From positions 1 through 64,000 of the forward strand of contig WLEB01000002.1 of NCBI GenBank assembly GCA_009704505.1: a stretch of DNA of 64,000 nucleotides, written 5' to 3'. Position numbers and translations under genes: made by a program. Below are positions 19,295-29,037 of this stretch, in pieces. The notes under the pieces are model-generated. The model did no database searches and was not told where the DNA came from. It saw only the letters and a program-made list of their open reading frames with translations. Positions within the stretch are counted from its first letter, which is position 1, and each line of letters opens with the position of its first letter. The stretch comes from Actinomycetota bacterium (GTDB lineage Bacteria; Actinomycetota; Actinomycetes; Nanopelagicales; Nanopelagicaceae).

Positions 19295-19795
19295 ATGCGC
19301 TTGCTCGTGGGGCGAATCGGTCGCGCTCACGGAATTCTTGGCGAAGCAACGATTGAGGTTCGAACTGATGAACCTGATCGCCGTTTTGCGATCGGAAACC
19401 AAGTGTCAACTGACACCCATGGAGATTTAAAAATTATCTCCGGCCGAGTTCATAATGGAATATTGCTCCTTGGCTTTGATGGATTCAATGATCGAAATGC
19501 TATTGAGAAACTACGAGATACTCTTTTATATGCAGAAGTTGATATCAACGAAACTAGTGATGTGGAAGATGAGTATCACGTACTTCAACTTATCGGGTGC
19601 CAGGCGATACTCGAAAATGGCAAAGTATTTGGCGAAGTAACCGATGTCATTAATCTTCCTGGACAGGATTTGCTGGCAGTAAAGACCAATAATGGTGAAC
19701 AATTGATTCCTTTTGTTCACCAATTAGTGCCCACGGTTGATATTGCAAACAAGAAAATTACAGTAATCCCACCAGCTCTAACGGAGCGAGATTAA
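19295..19795 (+). CDS. rimM: Ribosome maturation factor RimM
   Basis: Assembly factor for the 30S head that binds S19. N-terminal RimM barrel opens with the motif GRIGRAHGILGE, and a PRC-barrel follows (LPGQDLLAV near residue 127). 166 residues. It starts 2 nt after the KH gene and its stop codon abuts the trmD ATG, so rpsP-khpA-rimM-trmD reads as one operon. Confidence 0.95.
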   Translation: MRLLVGRIGRAHGILGEATIEVRTDEPDRRFAIGNQVSTDTHGDLKIISGRVHNGILLLGFDGFNDRNAIEKLRDTLLYAEVDINETSDVEDEYHVLQLIGCQAILENGKVFGEVTDVINLPGQDLLAVKTNNGEQLIPFVHQLVPTVDIANKKITVIPPALTERD

Positions 19796-20464
19796 ATGAA
19801 AATTGATGTAGTCACAATCTTTCCGGAGTACTTAGCCCCACTGCAACTCTCCCTGCTTGGAAAAGCTCAAGAACAAGAGATCATCGAAATAAATGTTCAC
19901 GACTTGAGATCCAATGCAAATGATAATCACCACGCTGTCGATGACACACCATACGGTGGCGGTGCCGGAATGGTGATGCTGCCTGAAATATGGGGCCAGG
20001 CTTTAGATCCATTAATGAATCAAGATTCTGATCTAATCATTCTTACACCAGCAGGAAAGCGTTTTGATCAGCCGATGGCTTCAAAGTTCTCTAATGCGTC
20101 GCACCTTGTTTTTGCATGCGGGCGATATGAAGGTATCGATGATCGCGTTCGTATGCACTATGAAAACAAAGGGCATCGAGTGCATGAAGTATCTATTGGT
20201 GACTATGTATTAGGTGGTGGCGAGGTAGCAGCGTTAGTGATGATTGAGGCTATTACTCGATTAATTCCTGGAGTTCTTGGAAATCCTGAATCACTTGCAC
20301 AGGAGTCTCACAATGATGAGGGCTATCTTGAATATCCTAATTTCACTAAACCAGCTAACTGGCGTGATCTACAGGTACCAGATGTCCTGCTGAGTGGAAA
20401 TCACAAGGAAATTGAAAAATGGCGTTCAGAGCAGGCCGCTGAGCGCGCAAAAAAGAATCGTTAG
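19796..20464 (+). CDS. trmD: tRNA (guanine(37)-N(1))-methyltransferase
   Basis: Methylates G37 next to the anticodon and prevents frameshifting. SPOUT-knot enzyme, 222 residues, with FPEYLAPLQLSLLGKA at the start, GGGAGMVM near 57, the SAM-knot SIGDYVLGGGEVAA near residue 138 and the downstream SHNDEGYLEYPNFTKP. The genes rplS, lepB and rnhB that often follow trmD are not here; miaB comes next after 47 bp. Confidence 0.96.
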   Translation: MKIDVVTIFPEYLAPLQLSLLGKAQEQEIIEINVHDLRSNANDNHHAVDDTPYGGGAGMVMLPEIWGQALDPLMNQDSDLIILTPAGKRFDQPMASKFSNASHLVFACGRYEGIDDRVRMHYENKGHRVHEVSIGDYVLGGGEVAALVMIEAITRLIPGVLGNPESLAQESHNDEGYLEYPNFTKPANWRDLQVPDVLLSGNHKEIEKWRSEQAAERAKKNR

Positions 20465-20511
20465 CAATTCACATTAATGAAAACTATGCGAGCAAGTAGA
20501 GTTAGCAGTAT

Positions 20512-21960
20512 GTGCAGAAAAATAGAAAACAAGCTGCCATGACCCGTTCCTATCTGGTTGAAACTTACGGCTGTCAGATGAATGTACATGATTCAGAGCG
20601 CATTGCTGGTTTATTGGATGAAGCAGGCTATGTTCCTGTAATTGAAGGAGAACAAGCTGACTTAGTAGTTTTTAACACATGCGCAGTGCGTGAAAACGCT
20701 GACAATAAACTTTATGGAAACTTGAGCTTTCTTGCACCGATAAAAAAAGCTAATCCCCACATGCAAATAGCTGTTGGTGGATGTCTTGCTCAGAAAGATC
20801 AAGCCACAATTATCAAAAAAGCGCCGTATGTCGATGTCGTATTTGGCACTCACAACGTTGGTTCACTTCCTGTGCTTTTGGAACGTGCACGGATTGAAGA
20901 AGAGTCTCAGATAGAGATTTTGGAAGCGCTGGAGCATTTCCCTTCAACATTGCCAGCACGCCGTCTTTCAGCTTTTTCATCATGGGTGTCAGTCTCTGTT
21001 GGGTGCAATAACACCTGTACTTTTTGTATTGTTCCAACTCTTCGCGGCATTGAAAAAGATAGAAGCGCAGGAGATATTCTCAATGAAGTCAAAGCCTTGG
21101 TTGATCAAGGAGTAATAGAGATTACCCTCTTGGGACAAAATGTAAATGCATACGGTGTGGACTTTTCAGATCGCGGCGCCTTTGCAAATCTTTTGCGCTC
21201 TTGTGGCCAGATTGATGGCTTAGAGCGCGTTCGCTTTATGTCTCCACACCCTAGAGATTTCACAGATGATGTCATTGATGCAATGGCGCAAACACCCAAT
21301 GTAATGCCGCACTTACACATGCCCCTTCAGTCGGGATCTGATCGAATTTTGCAACAGATGAGACGTTCTTATCGAAGCGATAGATACCTGGGAATTTTAG
21401 ATCGAGTGCGGACGGCAATGCCCCAAGCAATGATTACAACTGACATCATCGTTGGATTCCCCGGAGAAAGTGAAGAGGACTTTCAACAAACATTGGATCT
21501 ATGTACCCAAGCAAGATTTGCTGCCGCTTATACGTATCAGTATTCAAAACGCCCAGGAACACCTGCAGCAACCATGCCCGATCAAGTTAGCGAAAAAGTA
21601 GTGGGCGAAAGATACACGCGCCTTCACAATCATCAGCAGGAAATATCTCTTTCAGTCAATCAAGAAAGTATTGGCTCAATTCATAAAGTCTTAGTCGGAG
21701 ACTATGAAGGTCGCAGGGATGAAGCGCAGTCTCGTTTGACAGGACGCAGTGAAGATTTTCGCCTTGTTCACTTCGATAACACCACTTTGGCCAGACCGGG
21801 TGATGAAGTTACTGTGAAGATTACGCAGGCTTCGGCGCATTACTTAATTGGAGATGCTCTTTCTGTCAGACAGACAAGAGGGGCACAGGCACATCAAGAT
21901 CGAATTGAAACCAAGGCAAGTTCGGCCACGATGCTTGGTATTCCATCGGTTAAAAAATGA
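20512..21960 (+). CDS. miaB: tRNA-2-methylthio-N(6)-dimethylallyladenosine synthase
   Basis: Radical-SAM enzyme that methylthiolates i6A37 in tRNA, acting after MiaA, whose gene overlaps it. The N-terminal cluster cysteines are in [18 protein letters not shown] and GGCLAQK; the radical-SAM CX3CX2C is CNNTCTFC near residue 165; a TRAM domain ends the protein. 482 residues from the GTG at 20512; an in-frame ATG at 20539 ([11 protein letters not shown]) gives a more typical N-terminus, and neither has a clear ribosome site. Confidence 0.94.
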   Translation: MQKNRKQAAMTRSYLVETYGCQMNVHDSERIAGLLDEAGYVPVIEGEQADLVVFNTCAVRENADNKLYGNLSFLAPIKKANPHMQIAVGGCLAQKDQATIIKKAPYVDVVFGTHNVGSLPVLLERARIEEESQIEILEALEHFPSTLPARRLSAFSSWVSVSVGCNNTCTFCIVPTLRGIEKDRSAGDILNEVKALVDQGVIEITLLGQNVNAYGVDFSDRGAFANLLRSCGQIDGLERVRFMSPHPRDFTDDVIDAMAQTPNVMPHLHMPLQSGSDRILQQMRRSYRSDRYLGILDRVRTAMPQAMITTDIIVGFPGESEEDFQQTLDLCTQARFAAAYTYQYSKRPGTPAATMPDQVSEKVVGERYTRLHNHQQEISLSVNQESIGSIHKVLVGDYEGRRDEAQSRLTGRSEDFRLVHFDNTTLARPGDEVTVKITQASAHYLIGDALSVRQTRGAQAHQDRIETKASSATMLGIPSVKK

Positions 21961-22862
21961 ATGTGATTGTCATTTGCGGCGCAACTGCTACCGGAAAGAG
22001 TGATCTTGCAGTTGCATTAGCGCGGGAGATAGACGGTGAAGTAATTAACGCAGACTCAATGCAGCTATACAAAGGTATGGACATTGGCACGGCAAAGATC
22101 ACCCTTGATGAAAGACAGGGCGTCCCACACCATTTAATGGATTTATTGGATGTCACAGAAGATGCAAACGTAGCTTGGTATCAGGGAAAAGCTCGTGAAA
22201 AAATCGCAGAGATTCACTCCCGTAGCAAAACCGCAATCATTGTGGGTGGAACTGGACTGTATATCAAAGCAATTTTGGATGATTTGAATTTTCCAGACAC
22301 AGATCCTGTAGTTCGAGCAGAACTTGAACTTGAGTATGCAACAAAGGGCATAGGACCACTCTTTGAAAGATTGGAGAAGCTGGATCCAGCTGCAGCCTTA
22401 GCAATAGACAAAGAAAACTCTAGAAGAGTAATTCGCGCTCTTGAAGTAATAAAGATTACTGGTAAGCCATTTACTGCAAACTTACCTAGGAAAGAAAGTA
22501 CAAGATATCCAGAGGCCTTGCAATTTGGTTTGGTAATGGACCGTGAGCTCCTAGGTGAGAAAATTTCAGCGCGTGTTGAAAGAATGTGGCAGGACGGTTT
22601 TGTTGCAGAAGTTGAGTCTTTGATGCAATCTGGCATTACTCGCGGAACCACAGCCCAAAAAGCCTTGGGATATTCACAAGTGATTGCCTTTAAAGAGGGG
22701 AAAATCTCGGAAGATGAGGCCATTGAAGAAACTAAGCGTGCAACACGCCAGTATGCGCGCAGACAGGAAACCTGGTTTTCTAGAGATGAGCGAATTATCT
22801 GGATCTCACCAATACAAAATCGAATCGAACGCATTCTTAATTCGTTAAACTCATCTACATGA
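21957..22862 (+). CDS. miaA: tRNA dimethylallyltransferase
   Basis: Adds the isopentenyl group to A37 of tRNAs that read UNN codons, providing the substrate for MiaB. P-loop GATATGKS at residues 8-15, then [18 protein letters not shown], and the tRNA-binding [10 protein letters not shown]. 301 residues, normal. It overlaps both miaB and dapF by ATGA, so the three are tightly coupled. Confidence 0.96.
   Translation: MNVIVICGATATGKSDLAVALAREIDGEVINADSMQLYKGMDIGTAKITLDERQGVPHHLMDLLDVTEDANVAWYQGKAREKIAEIHSRSKTAIIVGGTGLYIKAILDDLNFPDTDPVVRAELELEYATKGIGPLFERLEKLDPAAALAIDKENSRRVIRALEVIKITGKPFTANLPRKESTRYPEALQFGLVMDRELLGEKISARVERMWQDGFVAEVESLMQSGITRGTTAQKALGYSQVIAFKEGKISEDEAIEETKRATRQYARRQETWFSRDERIIWISPIQNRIERILNSLNSST
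22846..22851 (+). promoter_or_regulatory. Candidate internal -10 box (TAAACT) for dapF
   Basis: TAAACT within the miaA 3' end lies 7 nt before the dapF ATG. It could give a leaderless dapF-hflX transcript in addition to read-through from miaA. Confidence 0.35.
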
Positions 22863-23656
22863 TTGCAACATACGGGCATGGGACGCACAATGACTTTGTT
22901 TTAGTCTTTGATCCCTTAGATGAGCATTCAATAACTACTTCTCAGACTGCGGCCATTTGCGACCGTGAGAATGGAATTGGCGCCGATGGACTCATTCGAA
23001 TCATTAAGCGAAACGAGAAATGGTTTATGGATTATCGCAATGCCGACGGATCCATTGCAGAGATGTGTGGCAACGGTATACGAGTGATGGCTCGCTATTT
23101 AGTCGAACGTGGACATCAACCTGAAGGTATTTTTGCAATCGATACAAGGGACGGGGTTAAGCACCTTCGTGTTCCACTAACAGATGACATCTCTGTGAAT
23201 ATGGGCCAAGTAAGTGATGAAGGTGAGAGCATTACGGCTGCTACAAATGGAAAAATCTGGAACGGATACAACATCAGTGTTGGAAATCCTCACGCCGTGG
23301 TCTTTGTTGATGACATTAATGATGTAGGGCAGTTGCTAGAACCGCCGGTAGTTCGGCCTAAAGACTCTTATCCAGAAGGCGTAAATGTCGAGTTCGTCCA
23401 AATTACCAGTGACAATGAGATTTTGATGAGAGTTTATGAAAGAGGATCTGGCGAAACACAGTCATGTGGAACTGGAACTTGCGCAGTTGCATTGGCGGCC
23501 ACGATACATTCCAATAAAAAACTACCTGCAACATGGATCATTAAACCTCCTGGGGGCCGTTTAGAAGTATCAATTGATGGGCACTCTAATGCTACTTTGA
23601 TTGGTCCTGCTGTCTTAGTCAAGGATGTAGATATTTCTAGGTTCCTCATTGAGTAA
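22859..23656 (+). CDS. dapF: Diaminopimelate epimerase
   Basis: Converts LL- to meso-diaminopimelate for lysine and peptidoglycan. The N-terminal GHGTHNDFVLV corresponds to the family GLGNDF region; both catalytic cysteines are present, in MCGNGIRVMARY near residue 74 and SCGTGTCAVALAA near 203. 265 residues. It overlaps miaA by 4 bp and the hflX start by 8 bp. Confidence 0.95.
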   Translation: MIATYGHGTHNDFVLVFDPLDEHSITTSQTAAICDRENGIGADGLIRIIKRNEKWFMDYRNADGSIAEMCGNGIRVMARYLVERGHQPEGIFAIDTRDGVKHLRVPLTDDISVNMGQVSDEGESITAATNGKIWNGYNISVGNPHAVVFVDDINDVGQLLEPPVVRPKDSYPEGVNVEFVQITSDNEILMRVYERGSGETQSCGTGTCAVALAATIHSNKKLPATWIIKPPGGRLEVSIDGHSNATLIGPAVLVKDVDISRFLIE

Positions 23657-25148
23657 AGATTTTGATGAAAAGAAGGATGCTCACTTAGATGATGAATTTG
23701 ATCATGAGTTTGAAAAACTTCTTCTAGAAAGTGCCCGAGTAGCTGCAGAGTTTGATGCTGCCGAAGCAGATGAAACAATCGATCAATCACAGGAACTTTC
23801 AGAGCGCAATGCGCTTCGCCGCGTTAAAGGATTTTCAACCGAACTTCAAGATATCTCCGAGGCTGAGTATCGCCAGCTCCAACTAGAGCGCGTTGTGCTT
23901 GTGGGAGTTTGGACTGAGGGAACTATTGCCGATGCGGAGAACTCTTTAGCAGAGTTAAAGGCATTGGCCGAGACTGCTGGATCAGAGGTTCTTGAAGGAT
24001 TGATTCAACGTCGCGATAAGCCAGATCCGGCTACCTACATCGGTTCAGGAAAAGTGATCGAACTTAAAAACGTAGTTGTTTCAACTGGTGCAGACACAGT
24101 TGTTTGCGATGGTGAGCTATCTCCTTCTCAGCTTCGCCAGCTAGAAGATAAGTTAAAAGTTAAAGTTGTTGACCGAACTGCATTGATCTTAGATATTTTT
24201 GCTCAGCATGCAAAAAGCAAAGAAGGTAAAGCCCAGGTTGAATTAGCACAGATTGCTTACTTGCTTCCAAGACTTCGTGGTTGGGGTGATTCACTCTCAC
24301 GTCAGGTTGGTGGTCGAGCTGCAGGCGGTGCCGGTATTGGTGGTCGTGGACCTGGTGAAACTAAGATTGAAACAGATCGCCGCAGAATTCGCGACAAAAT
24401 GGCAAAGCTTCGGGGCGAAATTGCCGAGATGAAGACTGCCCGTGATACAAAAAGACAGGAACGTCGCAGGAACAATATTCCTTCGGTTGCAATCGCTGGA
24501 TATACAAATGCTGGTAAATCCTCACTGCTCAACAAACTTACCAATGCAGGCGTATTGGTCGAGAACGCACTATTTGCCACCTTGGATCCAACTGTTCGAA
24601 AAACACAGACCCATGATGGTCGGATTTATACATTAAGTGACACTGTCGGATTTGTTCGCCACCTTCCGCACCAACTTATCGATGCATTTAAGTCAACTTT
24701 AGAAGAGGTATCTCAATCAGATTTAATTGTTCACGTTGTTGATGGTTCTCATCCAAATCCATTCGAGCAGATAAAAGCTGTTCGATTAGTTATAGATGAG
24801 ATCGGCGGCAAGGAGATTCCTGAGATTATTGCCATCAATAAAGTTGATATTGCTGATCCAAATATAGTCATGGAGATTTTGCGCAAGGAGCCAAATAGCT
24901 ATGCTTGTTCAGTTCGAACTGGCTTTGGCATTGAAGGTTTACTCCATGCAATTGAAAGCTCTCTACCTCGTCCATCCGTGGAAGTTACAGTGGTGATTCC
25001 TTATGACAGGGGAGACCTGGTGCATGCAATACATGAGTCTGGCGAGATATTCTCAGAATCATATGTTGCAGAGGGAACGGCAATCCACGCTCGCGTAGAT
25101 GCGGGCCTGGCCCAAAGGATCGAAAAATCTGGCCAAGTTCAGGAATAA
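23649..25148 (+). CDS. hflX: GTPase HflX
   Basis: Ribosome-binding GTPase that splits or rescues stalled and heat-damaged ribosomes. An acidic N-terminal 60 residues are followed by the HflX domain (GSGKVIEL near residue 132), a GGRGPGETKIE linker, and the G domain with GYTNAGKSS near 284, DPTVRK, DTVGF near 335 and NKVD near 397. 499 residues. TTG start inside the dapF 3' end. The lexA gene often next to hflX in actinobacteria is absent at this place. Confidence 0.94.
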   Translation: MSKDFDEKKDAHLDDEFDHEFEKLLLESARVAAEFDAAEADETIDQSQELSERNALRRVKGFSTELQDISEAEYRQLQLERVVLVGVWTEGTIADAENSLAELKALAETAGSEVLEGLIQRRDKPDPATYIGSGKVIELKNVVVSTGADTVVCDGELSPSQLRQLEDKLKVKVVDRTALILDIFAQHAKSKEGKAQVELAQIAYLLPRLRGWGDSLSRQVGGRAAGGAGIGGRGPGETKIETDRRRIRDKMAKLRGEIAEMKTARDTKRQERRRNNIPSVAIAGYTNAGKSSLLNKLTNAGVLVENALFATLDPTVRKTQTHDGRIYTLSDTVGFVRHLPHQLIDAFKSTLEEVSQSDLIVHVVDGSHPNPFEQIKAVRLVIDEIGGKEIPEIIAINKVDIADPNIVMEILRKEPNSYACSVRTGFGIEGLLHAIESSLPRPSVEVTVVIPYDRGDLVHAIHESGEIFSESYVAEGTAIHARVDAGLAQRIEKSGQVQE

Positions 25149-25256
25149 CGAGAGATTGTGGCGTGTTGTAACAAATAGATGGTGTTAAATGCGCCATGAT
25201 GCGCCCGCAGAGAGTTATCAGATAAACGACGAAGTATCGAAAAGGTGGTGAGAGCA

Positions 25257-25553
25257 ATGGCAACTGATTACGACACACCCAGAAAAACCGATGAGGAGCT
25301 TCATGAGGAGTCCCTTGAAGAGTTAAAAGCAAAGCGAGTTGATGCTCAATCTGGCCAGATCGATGTTGACGAAGCTGAAGCTGCTGAAAATCTTGAACTG
25401 CCAGGTGCAGATCTTTCCGGTGAAGAACTTGCAGTGCGAGTTGTCCCAAAGCAAGTTAATGAATTCACATGTTCGCGCTGTTTCTTAGTGCACCATATTT
25501 CTCAGTTAGCAAAGGGTGAAGGCGCAAAAGCTGTTTGTAAAGAGTGTAATTAA
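25257..25553 (+). CDS. DUF4193 family protein
   Basis: Actinobacteria-specific protein of 98 residues and unknown function. Begins MATDYDTPRKTDEE; the first two thirds are acidic and probably disordered; the end carries a four-cysteine zinc-ribbon-like motif (CSRC ... CKEC). The ATG has AAGGTGGTGA upstream at good spacing; an in-frame GTG at 25245 overlaps that site. It is convergent with DUF3093, overlapping by about 3 bp, an arrangement conserved in mycobacteria. Confidence 0.88.
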   Translation: MATDYDTPRKTDEELHEESLEELKAKRVDAQSGQIDVDEAEAAENLELPGADLSGEELAVRVVPKQVNEFTCSRCFLVHHISQLAKGEGAKAVCKECN

Positions 25554-25990
25554 ATCTTTAACGCTTTTAATGCTGTAAGAACCTTCTCTGGTTGTGATGT
25601 TGAAATCAACCAATATGGAGTTTGATCTCTTGTGTCATTGACGAAAAGTTGAACAGCAAGCGGTGACCAAAATCTAATGGCTAGATGTGCAGCTGGATCG
25701 GCGTCTCGGGTACGAATTTTTCTCAGTTGTTGATTGTCGAGAGCAAAACTCTCTCCAAGAAATTCTCGCTGTAAATGTGCCGGCCCGACACGTATCTCCG
25801 TGTCATCCACTTCAATTATCAGGGCAGTTTTGATGTAAATGGCGATCAATGTCAGCGTAAGTACTACCAAAGACACTAATGCTGAGTTATTTCCTAAGGC
25901 TGCCCAAATAGAGATTACAAGAGAGAGAAAAAAGAAGTAAATAATGGCTAAAAGCCAAAGTGGCGTACGTATCACTTCTCTGTATCGCAT
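25550..25990 (-). CDS. DUF3093 membrane protein
   Basis: 146 residues with two closely spaced N-terminal membrane helices (about 10-32 and 36-57) followed by a soluble PH-like domain of strands. DUF3093 is an actinobacterial family of unknown function, placed as here between DUF4193 and dut. Transcribed from a leaderless start divergent from the thioesterase gene. Confidence 0.85.
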   Translation of the reverse strand: MRYREVIRTPLWLLAIIYFFFLSLVISIWAALGNNSALVSLVVLTLTLIAIYIKTALIIEVDDTEIRVGPAHLQREFLGESFALDNQQLRKIRTRDADPAAHLAIRFWSPLAVQLFVNDTRDQTPYWLISTSQPEKVLTALKALKI

Positions 25991-25997
25991 GGGTGTT

Positions 25998-26003
25998 ACC
26001 GTA
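25998..26003 (-). promoter_or_regulatory. Candidate -10 box (TACGGT) for the DUF3093 gene
   Basis: Read on the minus strand, TACGGT is 7 nt before the ATG. Its partner on the other strand is 16 bp away. Confidence 0.45.
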
Positions 26004-26019
26004 TCGGATAATCACGCGC

Positions 26020-26025
26020 TAATCT
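26020..26025 (+). promoter_or_regulatory. Candidate -10 box (TAATCT) for the thioesterase gene
   Basis: TAATCT is 6 nt before the ATG at 26032; no ribosome site is visible. Confidence 0.5.
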
Positions 26026-26031
26026 TTATCC

Positions 26032-26616
26032 ATGGGCAGAGTAGCAAGCACCGTTCCACCCGAAGGCTCGATAATTCCAGAGCGTCACCCCCTTGCACCG
26101 CCAGTGGGGACAAAAATTCCTTCACACTTTGGACATTGTTTTGGTTGTGGGCATCTACATCCGACAGGGTTGCGTTTAGTTGCATATTCTGGGGAAGGTG
26201 CCAATATCACAGCTACTTTTACAGTTACTGAAAATCACCAAGGCGCTCCTGGATTAGCTCACGGTGGATTGCTCTCACTTGCCTTTGATGAAGCCTTGGG
26301 CAAATTGATGTGGTTAATCCGCTCACCGGCAGTAACTGGTCGCTTAGAAACAGATTTTCTGATTCCAGTACCAATAGGAACAACTCTGCATATTGCTGCA
26401 GAGATAACAGGACAACACGGTCGAAAAGTTTATACATCGGCAGTTGGTCGCTTGAATTCTCCGGAAGGTGAAATTGCTGTTCGAGCATCAGCTCTTTTCA
26501 TCATCGTTCCTATGGAGCATTTTATTAACAATGCACCGGATGGTTATTTTGAAGAGTTGGCAAAAACTCCTGAACTATTAACTTTTGTTGATCCAAATTT
26601 CGAGATTAATCCTTGA
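26032..26616 (+). CDS. PaaI-type hotdog thioesterase
   Basis: Predicted acyl-CoA thioesterase of 194 residues. The hotdog core lies at about 35-165 with GLAHGGLLSLAFDEALG near residue 74, the usual active-site segment. A CFGCG pair near residue 36 at the start of the domain is seen in a subgroup of these enzymes. The substrate cannot be told. It is followed 1 nt later by dut, so thioesterase-dut-DUF3159 form an operon. Confidence 0.82.
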   Translation: MGRVASTVPPEGSIIPERHPLAPPVGTKIPSHFGHCFGCGHLHPTGLRLVAYSGEGANITATFTVTENHQGAPGLAHGGLLSLAFDEALGKLMWLIRSPAVTGRLETDFLIPVPIGTTLHIAAEITGQHGRKVYTSAVGRLNSPEGEIAVRASALFIIVPMEHFINNAPDGYFEELAKTPELLTFVDPNFEINP

Positions 26617-26617
26617 T

Positions 26618-27061
26618 ATGAAAGGTGTAGAAGTTCTCATTACGCGCCTTGATCCGAGCGTTCCAATGCCAACCTATTCCAAGCCCGGCGATGCTGGGGC
26701 TGATATAACTACTCGCGTTGACATCGATTTAAAGCCAGGAGAGCGCGCACTCGTTCCAACTGGTATTTCAATTGCACTTCCTGATGGATACGTCGCCTTG
26801 GTACATCCACGCTCAGGACTTGCAATCAAACACGGTGTAACAATGGTAAATGCTCCAGGCACAGTCGATGCTGGTTATCGTGGCGAGCTTTCATGCATAC
26901 TTATTAATCACGACCCAACCGAATCTGTTACTTTCAAAAAGGGCGATCGGATAGCGCAATTGGTAATTCAAAAAGTAGAGCGCGCTGTTTTCACGGAAGT
27001 TGAACACCTTCCGGGATCAGATAGAGGCACAGGTGGCTTTGGATCGACGGGGCGCTCATGA
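26618..27061 (+). CDS. dut: Deoxyuridine 5'-triphosphate nucleotidohydrolase
   Basis: Hydrolyses dUTP to dUMP, keeping uracil out of DNA and feeding dTMP synthesis. All dUTPase motifs are visible: PGDAGADI (1), HPRSGLAIKHG (2), NAPGTVDAGYRGEL (3), KGDRIAQLVIQ (4) and the glycine-rich RGTGGFGSTG (5). 147 residues from the ATG just after the preceding stop; a TTG at 26585 is in frame but lies inside the upstream gene. It overlaps DUF3159 by ATGA. Confidence 0.95.
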   Translation: MKGVEVLITRLDPSVPMPTYSKPGDAGADITTRVDIDLKPGERALVPTGISIALPDGYVALVHPRSGLAIKHGVTMVNAPGTVDAGYRGELSCILINHDPTESVTFKKGDRIAQLVIQKVERAVFTEVEHLPGSDRGTGGFGSTGRS

Positions 27062-27681
27062 ACCAACATGGTCAAGATCGTGACAAGGTTATAAATGCCC
27101 TGGGCGGTAAAAAAGGTTTAATTGACTCTGGATTACCAGCAGTGGTTTTCCTGATTGTTTTTAATATAAATCAAGATCTTCAAGGTGCTATCTGGGCTTC
27201 TTTATCACTGGCAATAATCCTTGCAATCTGGAGGTTGATTCGCAAAGACACTATTCAACACTCAATTTCTGGCGTTATAGGAGTCTTGATTTGTGCCTAT
27301 TTTGCTAATCGAAGTGGAAATGCAACTGATTTCTATATTCCAAAACTGCTGACTAATTTGGGATATGGAACCGTTTATCTGATTGCCAACTTAGTTGGAT
27401 GGCCAATTTTGGGCCTTGTTCTTGGACCATTACTAGGGGAAAACTTCACATGGAGAAATAACCCTCGACGTAAAAAGATGTACATCAAAGCAAGTTGGTT
27501 ATGGGTAGCTTTATTCTTTTCGCGCATCGCCGTTCAATATCCAATTTATAAAAGTGGCAACGTAAATCTATTGGGGACAGTCAACCTTGCTATGGGATAC
27601 CCGTTGTTTTTTGCCGCTGCCTATGGTTCTTGGTTGATTATTCGATCTGAACCACCGATAGACAATAAAGCCAAAGAATAG
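27058..27681 (+). CDS. DUF3159 membrane protein
   Basis: 207 residues with about five membrane helices, starting after a short cytoplasmic segment that contains the family-typical ALGGKKGLIDSGLPAVVF. DUF3159 is an actinobacterial family of unknown function found between dut and the trkA pair, as here. Convergent with the trkA operon 2 bp away. Confidence 0.85.
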   Translation: MNQHGQDRDKVINALGGKKGLIDSGLPAVVFLIVFNINQDLQGAIWASLSLAIILAIWRLIRKDTIQHSISGVIGVLICAYFANRSGNATDFYIPKLLTNLGYGTVYLIANLVGWPILGLVLGPLLGENFTWRNNPRRKKMYIKASWLWVALFFSRIAVQYPIYKSGNVNLLGTVNLAMGYPLFFAAAYGSWLIIRSEPPIDNKAKE

Positions 27682-27683
27682 AT

Positions 27684-28340
27684 CTAAGAGATAAAGCAAG
27701 CCTTGATTTGAGCTTCGGCATCGGTTGAAGCAACAAAGAGAAGTTCATCTCCTGCCACGAATACATCATGAGCTTTAGCCGTAATAACTTGACCATCGCG
27801 GACAATTGCTGCAAGAGCCGCATTTTCTGGTAATTCTATTTCATCGACAGTCTTGCCAATGCAAGCAGAACCATCTGGCAGAGTCAGCTCCACAAGATTT
27901 GCCTGGCCTTTTCTAAATGAGAAGAGTCGCACGACATCACCAACAGTTACTGCCTCTTCAACTAATGCCGAGATAATTCTTGGTGTTGACACTGCAACAT
28001 CTACACCCCAAGAAGTGTCAAAGAGCCATTCATTTTTTGGGTGATTAATTCTTGCCACAACTCTTGGTACGCCGTACTCAGTCTTTCCAAGTAAAGATGT
28101 CACAAGATTTGCCTTGTCATCTCCCGTAGCTGCAACCAATACTTGGCATGTATCTAGATGAGCGGCATCAAGTGCGGTTATCTCACAGGCATCGGCCATC
28201 AGCCACTCTGCATCAGGGACGCTTTCTATCTTTAAGGCTTTTGGATCTTTTTCAATGAGTAAGACTTGGTGGCCGTTATCTAAGAGTTCTCGAGCGATAG
28301 CGCGTCCAACATTTCCTGCACCGGCGATAGCAATTCTCAT
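27684..28340 (-). CDS. trkA: TrkA-type potassium uptake regulatory subunit (second copy)
   Basis: Cytoplasmic gating subunit of a Trk/Ktr potassium channel. TrkA_N Rossmann domain with GAGNVGRAIARELLDNGH at residues 7-24, then a TrkA_C domain from about 135. 218 residues. It overlaps the other trkA gene by ATGA; actinobacteria carry this pair as ceoB/ceoC (trkA/trkB). The membrane partner TrkH is not in the window. Confidence 0.9.
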   Translation of the reverse strand: MRIAIAGAGNVGRAIARELLDNGHQVLLIEKDPKALKIESVPDAEWLMADACEITALDAAHLDTCQVLVAATGDDKANLVTSLLGKTEYGVPRVVARINHPKNEWLFDTSWGVDVAVSTPRIISALVEEAVTVGDVVRLFSFRKGQANLVELTLPDGSACIGKTVDEIELPENAALAAIVRDGQVITAKAHDVFVAGDELLFVASTDAEAQIKACFIS

Positions 28341-29005
28341 GAGCGTTCCGCCTCTGGAGTTTGAGCAAGAATCTGTTGTGTGCGTTCAAGATCAGCATCT
28401 GCAACCATCACATGAACTAGATCGCCCTCTTGTAAAACGGTATGCGTGTTTGGAATTATCGCTTCACCTAGGCGCGTAATGAATGCAATGCGAGCTGGTG
28501 TTAATTCATCGATCAGTAGTACAGGGCGTCCATACCACTGTGTATTTGGATTTACTTCATAGAGTTGAAGAGTTCCTGTGGCATCTCGCCATTCAGAGCG
28601 CGAACCCTCCGGCGTCAAACGGCGAAGAATCTGATCTGTTGTCCATAGAACTGTTGCAACAGTTGGAATTCCAAGACGTTGGTAGATCTCGGCTCTGCCT
28701 GGATCATAAATTCTCGCAACAACATTTTGGACACCGTATGTCTCACGTGCAACCCGGGCTGCCAAAATATTGGAGTTATCACCATTACTTACCGCAGCAA
28801 ATGCATCGGCCTCTTGAATACCTGCTTCAATCAAATTATCACGATCAAAACCAACTCCAGTGACTGTTCGACCTTTAAAATCTGGGCCTAAACGTCGAAA
28901 TGCTTCACGAACCTGGTCAATAACAGCAACAGTGTGTCCTGCGGCCTCTAATTCGGTGGCCAGAGATGATCCAACTCGACCGCAACCCATGATGACTACG
29001 TGCAC
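28337..29005 (-). CDS. trkA: TrkA-type potassium uptake regulatory subunit (first copy)
   Basis: NAD(H)-binding TrkA_N domain with GCGRVGSSLATELEAAGH at the start and a TrkA_C domain in the last 80 residues. 222 residues from the GTG at 29005 (MHVVIMGCGRVG). That GTG is preceded by a TANNNT box at 7 nt; an upstream TTG at 29014 would break this arrangement. First gene of the two-gene trk operon, divergent from the RNA methyltransferase gene. Confidence 0.9.
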   Translation of the reverse strand: MHVVIMGCGRVGSSLATELEAAGHTVAVIDQVREAFRRLGPDFKGRTVTGVGFDRDNLIEAGIQEADAFAAVSNGDNSNILAARVARETYGVQNVVARIYDPGRAEIYQRLGIPTVATVLWTTDQILRRLTPEGSRSEWRDATGTLQLYEVNPNTQWYGRPVLLIDELTPARIAFITRLGEAIIPNTHTVLQEGDLVHVMVADADLERTQQILAQTPEAERS

Positions 29006-29012
29006 AAGGTAC

Positions 29013-29018
29013 AACTTA
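29013..29018 (-). promoter_or_regulatory. Candidate -10 box (TAAGTT) for the trk operon
   Basis: On the minus strand, 7 nt before the GTG. It lies 6 bp from the opposing -10 box of the methyltransferase gene, so the two promoters share DNA. Confidence 0.45.
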
Positions 29019-29024
29019 CACCCA

Positions 29025-29030
29025 TAGGCT
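29025..29030 (+). promoter_or_regulatory. Candidate -10 box (TAGGCT) for the RNA methyltransferase gene
   Basis: 7 nt before the ATG at 29038, with no ribosome site. Confidence 0.5.
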
Positions 29031-29037
29031 TGTATCT

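Noticed and set aside
22214-22888. Long open frame antisense to miaA
   Set aside because: miaA is complete with all motifs; the antisense frame has no supporting signal.
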